A stretch of 64,000 nucleotides of DNA from UBA1952 sp965246905 (GCA_965246905.1 CBDFFZ010000015.1:62001-126000); one strand, 5' to 3'. Positions 26,948 through 35,983 are shown, numbered from the stretch's first letter. Notes: generated from the sequence alone by a model not told the origin. Numbers and translations: made by a program.

Positions 26948-27030
26948 TATTGTCCAAGCATACGAATATCTATCGAGCAGTTGCGGCGATGGCACCGTTC
27001 ATCATCCCTTATCTATCGAGCTTTCCTTTT
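26948..27030. repeat. Dispersed degenerate element, copy B
   Basis: Shares TATTGTCC, then GAGCAGTTGCGGCGATGGCACC and a final GAGCTTTCC with copy A (4119-4200). It lies in the 322-base lpxB/mutL gap. Just after it, 27048-27075 (CCGCAGATCGAACTGATCAA) is the kind of short repeat seen again near 54305-54415. Otherwise the gap holds only the mutL -7 box. Confidence 0.5.
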
Positions 27031-27181
27031 TTGCGTAAGTAATAGACCGCAGATCGAACTGATCAAGCTGATTTAAAAAGATTGCTTAATCCGGAATATA
27101 CTGGCCGGGGATGGGGTAAACTTAGGCAGCTACCTAAACCCAACAACCAACCGCAAAAATTTATAAACCCGCCATCAGCCT

Positions 27182-27189
27182 TACCTTTG
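27182..27189 (+). promoter_or_regulatory. -7 box TACCTTTG directly before mutL
   Basis: Exact TAnnTTTG match ending 4 bases before the mutL GTG start, which suggests a leaderless or near-leaderless transcript. No -33 TTG is evident. Confidence 0.4.
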
Positions 27190-27193
27190 TACC

Positions 27194-29047
27194 GTGCCCG
27201 ATATCATCCACCTTTTATCAGATCATATTGCCAACCAGATTGCCGCCGGCGAGGTAATTCAACGCCCATCCTCTGCTGTAAAAGAGCTCCTCGAGAATGC
27301 CATCGATGCCGGCGCTACAGACATCCAGCTGCACCTCCGCGATGCCGGCAAAGAGCTTATCCAGGTTATAGACAACGGCAAAGGCATGAGCCCGGCAGAT
27401 GCGCGTATGGCTTTCGAACGTCATGCTACTTCCAAGATAAAGGACATCAACGATCTCTTCCGTATCCGCACGATGGGCTTTCGTGGAGAGGCGCTTGCCT
27501 CGGTTGCAGCAGTAGCCCAGGTGGAGCTCCGCACCCGTCCGCACGAAAGCGAGATCGGCACGCGCATTGTAATTGAAGGAACAGAGGTAAAGACACAGGA
27601 GCCCACCGGTACACCACCAGGCTCTAACCTGATGATCAAGAACTTGTTCTTCAATGTGCCTGCCCGCCGCCATTTCCTAAAGAGCAATACAACGGAGTTC
27701 CGGCATGTGGTGGATGAATTTACGCGAGTGGCAATGGCGCATCCTGATGTTGGCTTTAAACTTTATCACAACGGAGCAGAGCAGTTCCACATCCAGCAGG
27801 GCAACCTTAAAACACGTATTGTTAGTCTGCTCGGCAATAACTTTGAAAAGCATTTAGTGCCGGTTAAAGAAGATACAGACCTCCTCAATATCCACGGCTT
27901 TATTGGCAAGCCGGATGCAGCTACCAAAACGCGCGGCAACCAGTTCTTCTTCATCAACAACCGCTTTATCCGCAGCCCGTACCTGCACCACGCCGTTACC
28001 AGCGCCTATCAAAGCCTCATTGATAAAGACAGCTACCCGTTTTATGTGCTCTTCCTCGAAATAGACCCGAAGCGGGTGGATGTGAATGTGCACCCTACCA
28101 AGCAGGAAGTAAAATTTGAGGACGATCAGCTCATGTATGCCTACCTGCAATCGGCCATAAAGCATGCGCTGGCGCGCTATAATATTTCCCCCTCGCTCGA
28201 TTTTACGCTGGATCCCGGCATTCAGAATCTTTCCTCAGTCCAGTTGCCCATTACCGAAAAAGAAACCAGCCGGACAAGAGAAGGCTACCTTCATAATACA
28301 TTCATCAAGCCCGATGAGGCGCACCGCATAGCCTCCATCAATGAAATGCAGCGCTGGAAAGATAGCTACCATACAGCAGGCGTCCCAGATGCAAATAGTT
28401 TTCAGAGCCCTGTGCAGCAGCCATTGCCGCCCGCCCAGATGGCCATGCAGATACCTTCGCAAAGCAGCAGCCAATCCACCCACGGCGGACAAAACGTGCT
28501 TGTGGTACAAGGCGCATTATTAGTAACAACGGTAAAATCCGGCCTCCTCGTAGTGCACCTGCGCCGTGCCCGTGAGCGCATCCTCTATGAGCGCCTCGAG
28601 GAAGCCTGGCAGGGCGGCGATACTCCCGCACAGCGATTATTATTCCCCATAAGTATGGAGCTGCCGCCGGCAGATGCAACCCTGCTTGCCAGCCTCCTGC
28701 CCGATCTGAAAAGAATAGGCTTCGAGATAGAAGCCTTCGGCGCGGCAACCTATGTAATACAGGGCATGCCATCCGGTCTCGGCAGCGGTGAGGAGCAGGC
28801 GCTGATCTCAGAGATGCTCGAGCGAATGAAAAACGAATCAAGTGCAGCCTCAGATGTTCGCGCGCACCAGCTATTGGTATCCCTTGCCCAAAGACTATCC
28901 CGGAGCAGCACAGCTGCGCCATCGCAGGAAGCGCTGCGTACGGTGATAGATGAGCTCTTCGCCTGTATGCAGCCGGAATTCACCGCAACAGGGAAAAAGG
29001 TGTTCTCCGTAATGCCGAAAGAAGAGCTGGATAAATGGCTTAGTTAG
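27194..29047 (+). CDS. mutL: DNA mismatch repair protein MutL
   Basis: GHKL ATPase that couples MutS mismatch recognition to strand incision. 617 residues. N-terminal motifs are complete: NQIAAGEVIQRP, ELLENAIDAGA, DNGKGM, GFRGEALASVA, and VHPTKQEVKF of the transducer domain. A low-complexity linker spans about 395-440, then the C-terminal dimerisation domain. The usual metal-binding endonuclease motif DQHxAHERILYE reads HLRRARERILYE here (about residues 453-464), so its Asp and His ligands are missing. The start is GTG 27194, giving MPDIIHLL as in the family. The start lies 4 bases after a TACCTTTG box. Confidence 0.96.
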   Translation: MPDIIHLLSDHIANQIAAGEVIQRPSSAVKELLENAIDAGATDIQLHLRDAGKELIQVIDNGKGMSPADARMAFERHATSKIKDINDLFRIRTMGFRGEALASVAAVAQVELRTRPHESEIGTRIVIEGTEVKTQEPTGTPPGSNLMIKNLFFNVPARRHFLKSNTTEFRHVVDEFTRVAMAHPDVGFKLYHNGAEQFHIQQGNLKTRIVSLLGNNFEKHLVPVKEDTDLLNIHGFIGKPDAATKTRGNQFFFINNRFIRSPYLHHAVTSAYQSLIDKDSYPFYVLFLEIDPKRVDVNVHPTKQEVKFEDDQLMYAYLQSAIKHALARYNISPSLDFTLDPGIQNLSSVQLPITEKETSRTREGYLHNTFIKPDEAHRIASINEMQRWKDSYHTAGVPDANSFQSPVQQPLPPAQMAMQIPSQSSSQSTHGGQNVLVVQGALLVTTVKSGLLVVHLRRARERILYERLEEAWQGGDTPAQRLLFPISMELPPADATLLASLLPDLKRIGFEIEAFGAATYVIQGMPSGLGSGEEQALISEMLERMKNESSAASDVRAHQLLVSLAQRLSRSSTAAPSQEALRTVIDELFACMQPEFTATGKKVFSVMPKEELDKWLS

Positions 29048-29178
29048 TGGAATTGGGATTTTGTAATTCGGAATCAGGCAGCCTTCAGGTAACTGAAGTA
29101 TAGTTTGTAGCTGCATGATTACCATTAAATTGAGCAGCACAGCATCCTAAACCTCTAATTACAAATTGCCAATTCCAC
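29047..29178. repeat. Inverted repeat between mutL and priA (20/22 arms)
   Basis: Left arm 29047-29068 (GTGGAATTGGGATTTTGTAA) and right arm 29157-29178 match in 20 of 22 positions when inverted. The flanks add TAATTCGGAATCAG and CCCAATTCCC. The same vocabulary forms the element inserted in valS at 8993-9079. Confidence 0.7.
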
Positions 29179-29198
29179 AAACACCCAATTCCCAACAA

Positions 29199-31667
29199 AT
29201 GCTATTCCAGGCCCTCCCCTCCCGCTTTGCCGATATCATCCTCCCGCTCAATATGCCGCAGGCGCTTACCTATGGCATACCGCACGATTGGGATGAGCTC
29301 CTGCTGCCGGGTATGCGGGTGGAAGTAGCGCTGGGCAGGAACAAAAAATACGCCGGCATCATCCTTCGCCTTCATGAGGAAGCGCCGGAGGAATACGAAG
29401 TGAAGCCCATCCTCGGTGTGCTCGATGATATCCCGATCGTAAATGAGGCGCAGCTCAAATTCTGGCTTTGGATTGCCTCCTACTATGCCGCCGCGCCCGG
29501 AGAGGTAATGCAGGCCGCACTGCCCGCGCACCTGAAGCTCATCGGCGAAACCCGCTTGCAGTGGGCGCCGACCGTGCATGCCGATACTTATGAATGGAGT
29601 ATGGATACGCAGGCTTTGGTAGATATCCTGCGGTCGCGGAAGATGATCACCATATCCGATCTTAAATCTATTGTTGGCAATAAGAAAGTAGGCAAAGTGC
29701 TCAATGAGCTGCTCGAAAACGAGGCCATCCTCATCAATGATGCCTTAGAGCCCGCCTACAAGCGCAAGACGGAAAAAGTTATTTCCTTAGATCCTGCCTA
29801 TGTGCCGGAGCCGGCGCTGCATGCCTTATTCACCAAATTAGAGCGTGCGCCTAAACAGCTGGAACTGCTCATGCATTTCCTGCAGGCATCCGGCAATAAA
29901 AAAACGGTAAGGCAGGAAGTGCTTATTGAAAAAAGCGGCGCTAACCCCGCGCTGGTAAAGGCGATGGCCGATAAAGGCATCTTTGTAGTAGAAGAGCAGG
30001 ATGTGGATCGTATTATCTTTTCGGGCGATGAAACCAGGCAGGACATCGCTTTCACCCAGCCGCAGCAAAAGGCCTACGACGATCTGCAGGCGGGCCTTCT
30101 TGAAAAGGATGTGCTGCTCCTCCAGGGTGTAACGGGCAGCGGTAAAACCCTCCTCTATATTCAGAAAATAAGGGAATGCCTTGCAGCAGGAAAGCAGGCT
30201 CTTTTCCTCTTGCCGGAGATAGGGCTAACCACCCAATTGGTGCGCAGGCTGTATGCCTATTTCGGCGAAGAGCTGGGCGTTTATCATTCCCGGTTTACTA
30301 ATAATGAGCGGGTGGAGATCTGGGAAAAGGTGCAGCGCGGCACCTATAAAGTAATTGTGGGCGCACGCTCGGCTATGTGGCTTCCATACAGCAATCTGGG
30401 GGTGATCATTGCCGATGAAGAGCATGACCCATCCTATAAGCAGCGCGATCCTGCGCCCCGCTTTCATGCCCGCGATGCCGCTGTTTATCTCGCGGCGCTG
30501 CATGGAGCCAAAGTGATCCTCGGCTCAGCCACCCCTTCAGTGGAAAGCCTGTATAATGTGCAGCAGGGCAAGTATGCGCACGTGCTGCTTGCTGAAAGAT
30601 ACAAAGGCGTGAAGCTGCCGGGCATCGAGATCGTCAATTCAAAATCGCTGGAAACGGTGCGCAAGCAAGGCTTTCAGCTCCTGACGCCGGAGCTGCAGGC
30701 GGCGATGATCGAGGCTTTAGAGCAGAAAAAGCAGGTGATCCTTTTCCAGAACCGGCGCGGCTATGCGCCCTTCCAGATATGCCAGGTCTGCGGTTTTGTG
30801 CCCCAGTGCCGCAACTGCGCAGTATCGCTTACCTACCATAAAAGCAGCGATAAGCTGCACTGCCATTACTGCGGCCTTACACAGAATGTAATGCACAACT
30901 GCCCGCAGTGCGGGAGCAACAAATTAGTGAGCCGGAGCTTTGGCACCGAGAAGATCGAGGAAGAGGTAAAGACGGCTTTTCCGCAGGCGCGGGTAGCGCG
31001 AATGGATCTCGATAGCATGCGCGGCCGCAACAGCCTCAGCATTCTTTTAGACCAGATGGAGAAGCAGGAAATAGATATCCTCGTAGGCACGCAAATGGTA
31101 GTGAAAGGGCTCGATTTTGCACCGGTTGCGCTCGTGGCCATTCTCAATGCCGATAGCTTGCTCTCCTACCCCGACTTCCGCGTAAATGAGCGCGCCTTTC
31201 AGCTGATGGAGCAGGTGAGTGGCCGCGCAGGCAGAGCCGATGGTGAGGGCCGGGTGCTGATACAGGCCTACAACCTTACGCACCCGGTACTGCAATGGGT
31301 AATAGACCATGATGTAAAATCTTTTTACCGGCACGAGATCGGCTTCCGCGAATATTTCCAGTATCCTCCGTTTGTACGGATGATCAAGGTGATCTTTAAG
31401 CATAAGGAAGAGCCCAAAGCAGTGCTGGCAGCTATGCAAATGGCAGAGGCGCTCAGTAAGATGGAAGGGATCAGTATACAGGGCCCGGCACCTGCGCTCA
31501 TCTCCCGGGTACGGAACCTGTACGTACAGGAAATACAGCTGAAATGCCCGCGGGATGCGCGCGTGCTGGCCGAGGTGAAGACTTTTTTAAAGGATCAGCG
31601 GCAAAAGATCATCAGCACGCGGGGCATCGGCGCGGTACAGATCGCTATTGATGTGGACCCCGCGTGA
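29199..31667 (+). CDS. priA: Primosomal protein N' (replication restart helicase PriA)
   Basis: Superfamily 2 3'-5' helicase that reloads the replisome at stalled forks. 822 residues from ATG 29199 (MLFQALPSRFADIILPL); an in-frame ATG at 29166 would add 11 residues that come from the upstream repeat. Motifs: Walker A GVTGSGKTLL, DEEHDPSYKQ, LGSATPSVES, the zinc-binding cysteines in CQVCGFVPQCRNC, CHYCG and CPQCG, then GTQMVVKGLDF and QVSGRAGRADG. It lies just downstream of mutL and is separated from it by an inverted repeat. Confidence 0.96.
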   Translation: MLFQALPSRFADIILPLNMPQALTYGIPHDWDELLLPGMRVEVALGRNKKYAGIILRLHEEAPEEYEVKPILGVLDDIPIVNEAQLKFWLWIASYYAAAPGEVMQAALPAHLKLIGETRLQWAPTVHADTYEWSMDTQALVDILRSRKMITISDLKSIVGNKKVGKVLNELLENEAILINDALEPAYKRKTEKVISLDPAYVPEPALHALFTKLERAPKQLELLMHFLQASGNKKTVRQEVLIEKSGANPALVKAMADKGIFVVEEQDVDRIIFSGDETRQDIAFTQPQQKAYDDLQAGLLEKDVLLLQGVTGSGKTLLYIQKIRECLAAGKQALFLLPEIGLTTQLVRRLYAYFGEELGVYHSRFTNNERVEIWEKVQRGTYKVIVGARSAMWLPYSNLGVIIADEEHDPSYKQRDPAPRFHARDAAVYLAALHGAKVILGSATPSVESLYNVQQGKYAHVLLAERYKGVKLPGIEIVNSKSLETVRKQGFQLLTPELQAAMIEALEQKKQVILFQNRRGYAPFQICQVCGFVPQCRNCAVSLTYHKSSDKLHCHYCGLTQNVMHNCPQCGSNKLVSRSFGTEKIEEEVKTAFPQARVARMDLDSMRGRNSLSILLDQMEKQEIDILVGTQMVVKGLDFAPVALVAILNADSLLSYPDFRVNERAFQLMEQVSGRAGRADGEGRVLIQAYNLTHPVLQWVIDHDVKSFYRHEIGFREYFQYPPFVRMIKVIFKHKEEPKAVLAAMQMAEALSKMEGISIQGPAPALISRVRNLYVQEIQLKCPRDARVLAEVKTFLKDQRQKIISTRGIGAVQIAIDVDPA

Positions 31668-31760
31668 TCGCAGCAGGTACAGACACATTTACTACCTGAA
31701 ATATCAGGAATGCTGCTTACATAGGTATCCATAGGTACCGGCCATGGCCACAACGCGACC

Positions 31761-31889
31761 GGCATTGGTACCTATAGTTACCTACCTTGGTCGCAATGCG
31801 ACCGGCATTGGTACCTGTAGTTACCTGCTATGGTAGCGATGCGACCAGACTTGGTACCTGTAGTTACCTACTATAGTAGCAATGACACC
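31761..31889. repeat. 43-bp tandem repeat, three full copies plus degenerate flanks
   Basis: Units at 31761-31803, 31804-31846 and 31847-31889 follow the pattern GGCATTGGTACCTGTAGTTA then CCTACTATGGTCGCAATGCG then ACC, with substitutions but no length changes. A degenerate copy precedes (from about 31720) and another begins at 31890. It fills the gap between the convergent priA and mnmD genes. There is no open frame and no cas gene nearby. Confidence 0.85.
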
Positions 31890-31941
31890 AACATAGGGAA
31901 CTAAAGTATCATTTTGCTGCCCTTTTCATTCAAAGGCTTAT

Positions 31942-32616
31942 TTAAATCAGGAACTTAAACGCCTGCACCATCTCACGCTTGCCGAATGGGCCGGGAATTT
32001 TCTTTACCGTAAATCCCGCAGCAGTCATTGCTCTGCGTACGATGCTTTTGGAGCAATAGGTAGTAAGTACTCCACCCTCCGCCATTGAATTGTAGAGTTT
32101 GCTGAATACCGCCTCCGTCCAGAGGTGCGGCTGCGCATCGGGTGCAAAGGCATCGAAGTATATTGCATGGAAAGGCCCGGCGAGTATGGCTTTTGCAAGA
32201 TCACCTTTCATCTTGAGCAGCTTAAAAAACGGAGATATGGGGCTGAAATGCTCCCATTCAGCACTGTGTATTTTACTGAATAAAGCATCTTCACTTGCTC
32301 CATAATTTAATTGTGCTGCCTCCTGAGGGCTCAGCGGGTATTGCTCAATTGCTGTATAGTTAATATCCCGGCTGCGCTTGTTGGCCTCAATGGCAGTTAG
32401 GAAAGCATTGAGCCCGGTACCGAAGCCCATCTCAAAAACGTCTATTTTCCCTTCGGGGAATCTCCGGAAAGCTTCCGCCAGTCCAGCCATTAAGAAGATA
32501 TGCTCCGACTCCGCTACTGCGCCATGCGTGGAATGAAAGGTGATGCCCAATTCCGGTATCGATAAAGTATGCGAACCATCGGCAGTAGTGATAATTTCCC
32601 TCTTAAAGCCTTCCAT
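31942..32616 (-). CDS. mnmD: tRNA (5-methylaminomethyl-2-thiouridine)-forming methyltransferase MnmD-like
   Basis: Methyltransferase of the MnmC N-terminal family without the FAD oxidase half, so like the stand-alone MnmD enzymes that methylate nm5s2U34 in tRNA. 224 residues from ATG 32616 (MEGFKREIITT); a start at 32655 would add 13 residues. Diagnostic features are FHSTHGAVAESEHIF, the SAM-binding FEMGFGTGLNAFL and IYFDAFAPDAQPHLWTEAVF. It is convergent with priA and divergent from the HsdR_N gene. Confidence 0.9.
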   Translation of the reverse strand: MEGFKREIITTADGSHTLSIPELGITFHSTHGAVAESEHIFLMAGLAEAFRRFPEGKIDVFEMGFGTGLNAFLTAIEANKRSRDINYTAIEQYPLSPQEAAQLNYGASEDALFSKIHSAEWEHFSPISPFFKLLKMKGDLAKAILAGPFHAIYFDAFAPDAQPHLWTEAVFSKLYNSMAEGGVLTTYCSKSIVRRAMTAAGFTVKKIPGPFGKREMVQAFKFLI

Positions 32617-32728
32617 AGCGTATTTTGTAAAGTTATTCTGCGTACCGGAATACACAAGGCACGGTATTGAAGGTTTAGCGGATGCATACCCAATACAGGG
32701 ACCGGCTATAGCCGTAATAAGATATTAG

Positions 32729-32748
32729 CCCACGGTTTTAACCGTGGG
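32729..32748. repeat. Short palindrome CCCACGGTT-TT-AACCGTGGG
   Basis: Perfect 9-bp arms with a 2-base centre in the gap between mnmD and the HsdR_N gene. Similar in its outer CCCACG/CGTGGG bases to the palindromes at 7562-7591 and 53611-53634. Confidence 0.6.
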
Positions 32749-32781
32749 TAACAACCCCCATAGTAACCCACCATAGATAAC

Positions 32782-32789
32782 TATTTTTG
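32782..32789 (+). promoter_or_regulatory. -7 box TATTTTTG directly before the HsdR_N gene
   Basis: Exact TAnnTTTG match ending 6 bases before ATG 32796. An in-frame TTG at 32787 overlaps the box, so ATG 32796 is taken as the start. Very short or no leader is implied. Confidence 0.35.
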
Positions 32790-32795
32790 TATTCC

Positions 32796-33236
32796 ATGCA
32801 CCTGCCGCTATTAGATCACCCCCTTAAAATAAAAACCGAAGGCGGCAAGCCGTTGGTGTTCGATCCTGTGCGCAAAGCCTGGATCGTGCTCACACCGGAA
32901 GAGCATGTGCGGCAGCGGCTCATCTCCTATCTGACGGAAGCGCTTCATTATCCACTACCACTGATGGCCGTTGAGAAAGCGTTGCTTATTGGCGGTAAAA
33001 AGCTCCGTTTTGACTTGGTCGTTTACCGTCGGGATACGCACCTGCCCTGGCTCCTGGCGGAATGTAAAGCGCCGGAGATACCTGTTACAGAAAGCACGCT
33101 CCAGCAATTGCTGCGCTACCACAGCCAGTTGCAATGCCGCTATTGGGTGCTTACCAACGGCCACCAGCATTACTGTGCAGACGCCGCCGGCGGCACAATA
33201 AACTGGCTGGAAAGCCTACCGGCTTATGATCTTTAA
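32796..33236 (+). CDS. Stand-alone HsdR N-terminal (PD-(D/E)XK-like) domain protein
   Basis: 146 residues. The body matches the nuclease-like N-terminal domain of type I restriction HsdR subunits: an N-terminal HVRQRLISYLTEALHYP helix, then KKLRFDLVVY and PWLLAECKAP, which give the D...ExK catalytic pattern, and YWVLTNGHQHYC at the end. There is no helicase part and no hsdM or hsdS nearby. Such single-domain proteins are common and unlinked to restriction systems in Bacteroidota, and their role is unknown. Its last 21 bases overlap the convergent S41 protease gene. Confidence 0.85.
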   Translation: MHLPLLDHPLKIKTEGGKPLVFDPVRKAWIVLTPEEHVRQRLISYLTEALHYPLPLMAVEKALLIGGKKLRFDLVVYRRDTHLPWLLAECKAPEIPVTESTLQQLLRYHSQLQCRYWVLTNGHQHYCADAAGGTINWLESLPAYDL

Positions 33237-34862
33237 ATACTGATCGCTGTGCAGGATCTGCAGAGCGCGCTGCACCACGTCATCGCCGGTAGCATTGACC
33301 GCAAAATAGCCGTTGTTGCGAAAGAGGATGCGCGCCAGCTGGGCCTTAGCCTGCAGGAGAAAAAAGCTGCGATTTGCCGGGCGGCCCAGGCTCGCGACAG
33401 CAATAGTACGCTCCGATGGGGTGAGCTGCCGCATATAAAGTAGTACCATCTGCTGCTCGTCTTTATAGCGCTGCACAAAATCTGCCATGGTGTGGTATTG
33501 CTTCAGCGATTTTATATTCTCCGTATAGTAGTCGAATACTGCATTCTGCAAAGCATCGCTTAGGAGCATGCTCATCAGCCCGGGCGATACCCTGCCGGAA
33601 TCATACGGTACATAGACATCCGGCTTAATGCCGCCGCCGCCGCGCACCAACCGGTGGTGAGATGTATAATAAGGGGTAGAATCCTCCTTTACGATAGAAT
33701 CGCGGCCGGTAAGCTCGCCGGATTTATACCGCGCCTCGAAAGCGGCATCGTAAGCTTCTTTTCCCTGCTCATAAGAGCGCTGAATGCTCCTGCCCGAAGG
33801 CGTGAAATAATGGGCAATGGTAAGGCGAAGGGCTGAGCCATCATCGAGGTCATATTGCTCCTGCACCAACCCTTTGCCATAGGTGCGCCGGCCAATAATA
33901 ACTCCGCGGTCATAATCCTGTACTGCGCCGGCAAGAATTTCTGAAGCCGAGGCAGAGCTTTCATCTACCAGTATTGCAAGGTTTCCCTTTTCAAAAAGGC
34001 CGTCCTTATCTGCATTGTAGCTTACTTTTTCAGAGTGCAGTCCCTGTGTAAAAACAATAGGCTTGTCGCCATCCAGGAATTCATCTGCGATATTGGAAGC
34101 TGCATCGAGATAGCCGCCGGGATTACCGCGCAGGTCGAGTATCAGCGCTTTCATGCCTTCGCCTTTCAGCTGCTTGAGTGCCTTTGTAAATTCATCATAG
34201 GTAGTGGCGGCAAAGCGGTTGATCTTTATGTAGCCGGTTGCCCTATCCAGCATCAGGCCGGCATCCACACTATATAGCGGCACTTCATCGCGGGTGATGG
34301 GCACTTTCTGTACGCGGCCGCTCTCTACTTTTTTAATCCATACGGGCACCGTGGTTTTCTGTTCGCCACGCAGCATTTTCACGATCTTATCAGTAGAGAT
34401 TCCTACACCGGCCACCGTGGTATCGCGGATTTTAATGAGCTTGTCGCCCGGCACAATACCTGCTTTCGCCGCAGGCCCGTTTTCAACAACGGCGGTTATG
34501 CCCAAGGTATCGTGAATAATGGCATATTCTACCCCGATTCCATAGAAGCTCCCTTGCAGATCTTCATTTACGCCTGCAAGCTTATCTGCGGGAATATAAA
34601 CGGTATGTGGGTCCAGGTGGCTCAGGATGCCTTTCACAGCATCTTCATAAAGCGCATTGGTGTTAATGGTATCAACGTATTTCTGGTTGATAAGGTCAAT
34701 CATATTTTCCAGCCGGTCCGCACGATCTACTACGTTCGTTACGTCTCTTTTAGTACGTAATGTATCATGAAGATTATAGCCAAGCGTCATGCCCAGAATC
34801 ATAATAAGGGCAAAAAGCAGCGGCATCCAAACCTTAAGGCGGGCCTGTTTATTAACTTCCAT
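33216..34862 (-). CDS. S41 family C-terminal processing protease
   Basis: CtpA/Tsp-type periplasmic serine protease. 548 residues from ATG 34862 (MEVNKQARLKV); ATG 34880 would add six. One membrane anchor at about 12-30 (WMPLLFALIMILGMTLGYNL), the STLD-like SHLDPHTVYIP, a PDZ domain (about 85-165; AVVENGPAAKAGIVPGDKLI), then the protease core GNPGGYLDAAS, VDESSASASEILAGA (nucleophile Ser) and GRRTYGKGLVQ (general-base Lys). A C-terminal extension of about 140 residues follows. Substrates unknown. Confidence 0.93.
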   Translation of the reverse strand: MEVNKQARLKVWMPLLFALIMILGMTLGYNLHDTLRTKRDVTNVVDRADRLENMIDLINQKYVDTINTNALYEDAVKGILSHLDPHTVYIPADKLAGVNEDLQGSFYGIGVEYAIIHDTLGITAVVENGPAAKAGIVPGDKLIKIRDTTVAGVGISTDKIVKMLRGEQKTTVPVWIKKVESGRVQKVPITRDEVPLYSVDAGLMLDRATGYIKINRFAATTYDEFTKALKQLKGEGMKALILDLRGNPGGYLDAASNIADEFLDGDKPIVFTQGLHSEKVSYNADKDGLFEKGNLAILVDESSASASEILAGAVQDYDRGVIIGRRTYGKGLVQEQYDLDDGSALRLTIAHYFTPSGRSIQRSYEQGKEAYDAAFEARYKSGELTGRDSIVKEDSTPYYTSHHRLVRGGGGIKPDVYVPYDSGRVSPGLMSMLLSDALQNAVFDYYTENIKSLKQYHTMADFVQRYKDEQQMVLLYMRQLTPSERTIAVASLGRPANRSFFLLQAKAQLARILFRNNGYFAVNATGDDVVQRALQILHSDQYLKIISR

Positions 34863-35030
34863 TGAAATTTTAGCGTGCACGAAGGTAATTGCAAAAGAAA
34901 TCAGTGACCCGAATAGATTGGCAATAGGGTCATTTATTTATCTTAACAATAATGCCATCAGTTATAAGGTGCTTCTATCGCGGGTACAAAAAATCAAGAT
35001 GCAGCAAATAATTATTATGGGAGTTTATTG

Positions 35031-35061
35031 TTGATGCTGTGCCTTATTTAAGTTAGGTTTG
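35031..35061 (+). promoter_or_regulatory. Promoter of the N-acetylglucosamine kinase-like gene
   Basis: TTG (35031-35033), a 20-base spacer and TAGGTTTG (35054-35061) fit the Bacteroidota promoter pattern TTG-N19/20-TAnnTTTG. The ATG follows 24 bases after the box. Confidence 0.6.
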
Positions 35062-35084
35062 TTTACCCAATCAAATACTGTACT

Positions 35085-35933
35085 ATGGCCAACCTGTTGC
35101 TCGCCGAAAGTGGCTCTACCAAGACGGACTGGTGCCTGATAAAGGATAGCGGCCGGCCGGTTCATTTCAAAACCTCCGGGATCAATCCCTACCTTCAAAC
35201 GCCGGAAATGATTACTACCCTGCTCCGGGACGAGATGGGCTGGAATAATAGCAAGCATACCGCAGATGCGATCTCCTATTATGGTGCGGGAGCCGGTAGT
35301 GAAGCTAATCAGAAGATCATGCGGCAGGTGCTCGGCAAGTTTTTTTCCATGCGCAAAGTAGAGGTACATGGCGATTTGCTGGCTGCTGCAAGGGCTTTGT
35401 GCGGCGATAAGAAAGGAATTGTCTGCATATTGGGCACCGGTAGTAATTCCGGTTATTATGATGGACAGAAGATCAGGGAACAACAGGCTTCCTTAGGCTA
35501 CATTGCGGGTGATGAAGGCAGTGGCAACCATATGGGGAAGCGCGTACTGCAATACTACGCCTATAATACTTTTGATATGGAGCTGCGTATGGCTTTTGAG
35601 CTTTTATTCGGCAATGACCTGCCAGCAATTCTGCATTCGCTGTATCGTGAGCCGTTTGCTAACCGTACCCTCGCAAAAATGACGGAACTTCTGGTGGCCA
35701 ACCGCGGCCATTTTATGGTAGAAAACATTATAGAAGATTCCCTGAACGATTTCTTCCATTATCATGTGCTCAAATACCGCCAAAGCTGGAAACAGCCGCT
35801 TTACTTTACCGGATCGGTAGCATTCTATTTCAAAGATGTAATTGCGAGTCTCTGCGAACAATATGAATTGGAGCTTGGTGGAGTGACACAAAGCCCACTT
35901 GCAGGATTGATCAAATATCATTCTAAAGCTTAA
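35085..35933 (+). CDS. BadF/BadG-type ATPase, probable N-acetylglucosamine kinase
   Basis: 282 residues of the ASKHA fold: phosphate-1 motif LLLAESGSTKTDWCLIK at the N-terminus, phosphate-2 region GIVCILGTGSNSGYYDG (about 107-123), GYIAGDEGSGNHMGKR and the late FTGSVAFYFKD. In Bacteroidota proteins of this length are annotated as N-acetylglucosamine kinases that recover amino sugars from the wall or from chitin. The same fold also occurs in benzoyl-CoA reductase activators, but those have an Fe-S cysteine pattern that is absent here. It has its own promoter and terminator. Confidence 0.88.
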   Translation: MANLLLAESGSTKTDWCLIKDSGRPVHFKTSGINPYLQTPEMITTLLRDEMGWNNSKHTADAISYYGAGAGSEANQKIMRQVLGKFFSMRKVEVHGDLLAAARALCGDKKGIVCILGTGSNSGYYDGQKIREQQASLGYIAGDEGSGNHMGKRVLQYYAYNTFDMELRMAFELLFGNDLPAILHSLYREPFANRTLAKMTELLVANRGHFMVENIIEDSLNDFFHYHVLKYRQSWKQPLYFTGSVAFYFKDVIASLCEQYELELGGVTQSPLAGLIKYHSKA

Positions 35934-35957
35934 ACGCTTACTTCTTTTATATCTATT

Positions 35958-35983
35958 GCCGCTCTGAATGAGCGGCTTTCTTG
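35958..35983 (+). terminator. Terminator of the N-acetylglucosamine kinase-like gene
   Basis: Seven-bp arms GCCGCTC/GAGCGGC, loop TGAAT, then TTTCTTG, 24 bases past the stop codon. Confidence 0.7.

Noticed and set aside
29166..29198. Earlier ATG for priA
   Set aside because: The extra 11 residues (Pro/Gln/Asn-rich) come from the intergenic repeat; ATG 29199 fits the family.
31761..31889. CRISPR array
   Set aside because: The repeats are contiguous 43-bp units with no spacers, they drift in sequence, and no cas gene is present.
32796..33236. Remnant of a type I restriction-modification system
   Set aside because: Only the nuclease-like domain is present, complete in itself, with no hsdM, hsdS or helicase fragments nearby; stand-alone genes of this kind are common in the phylum.
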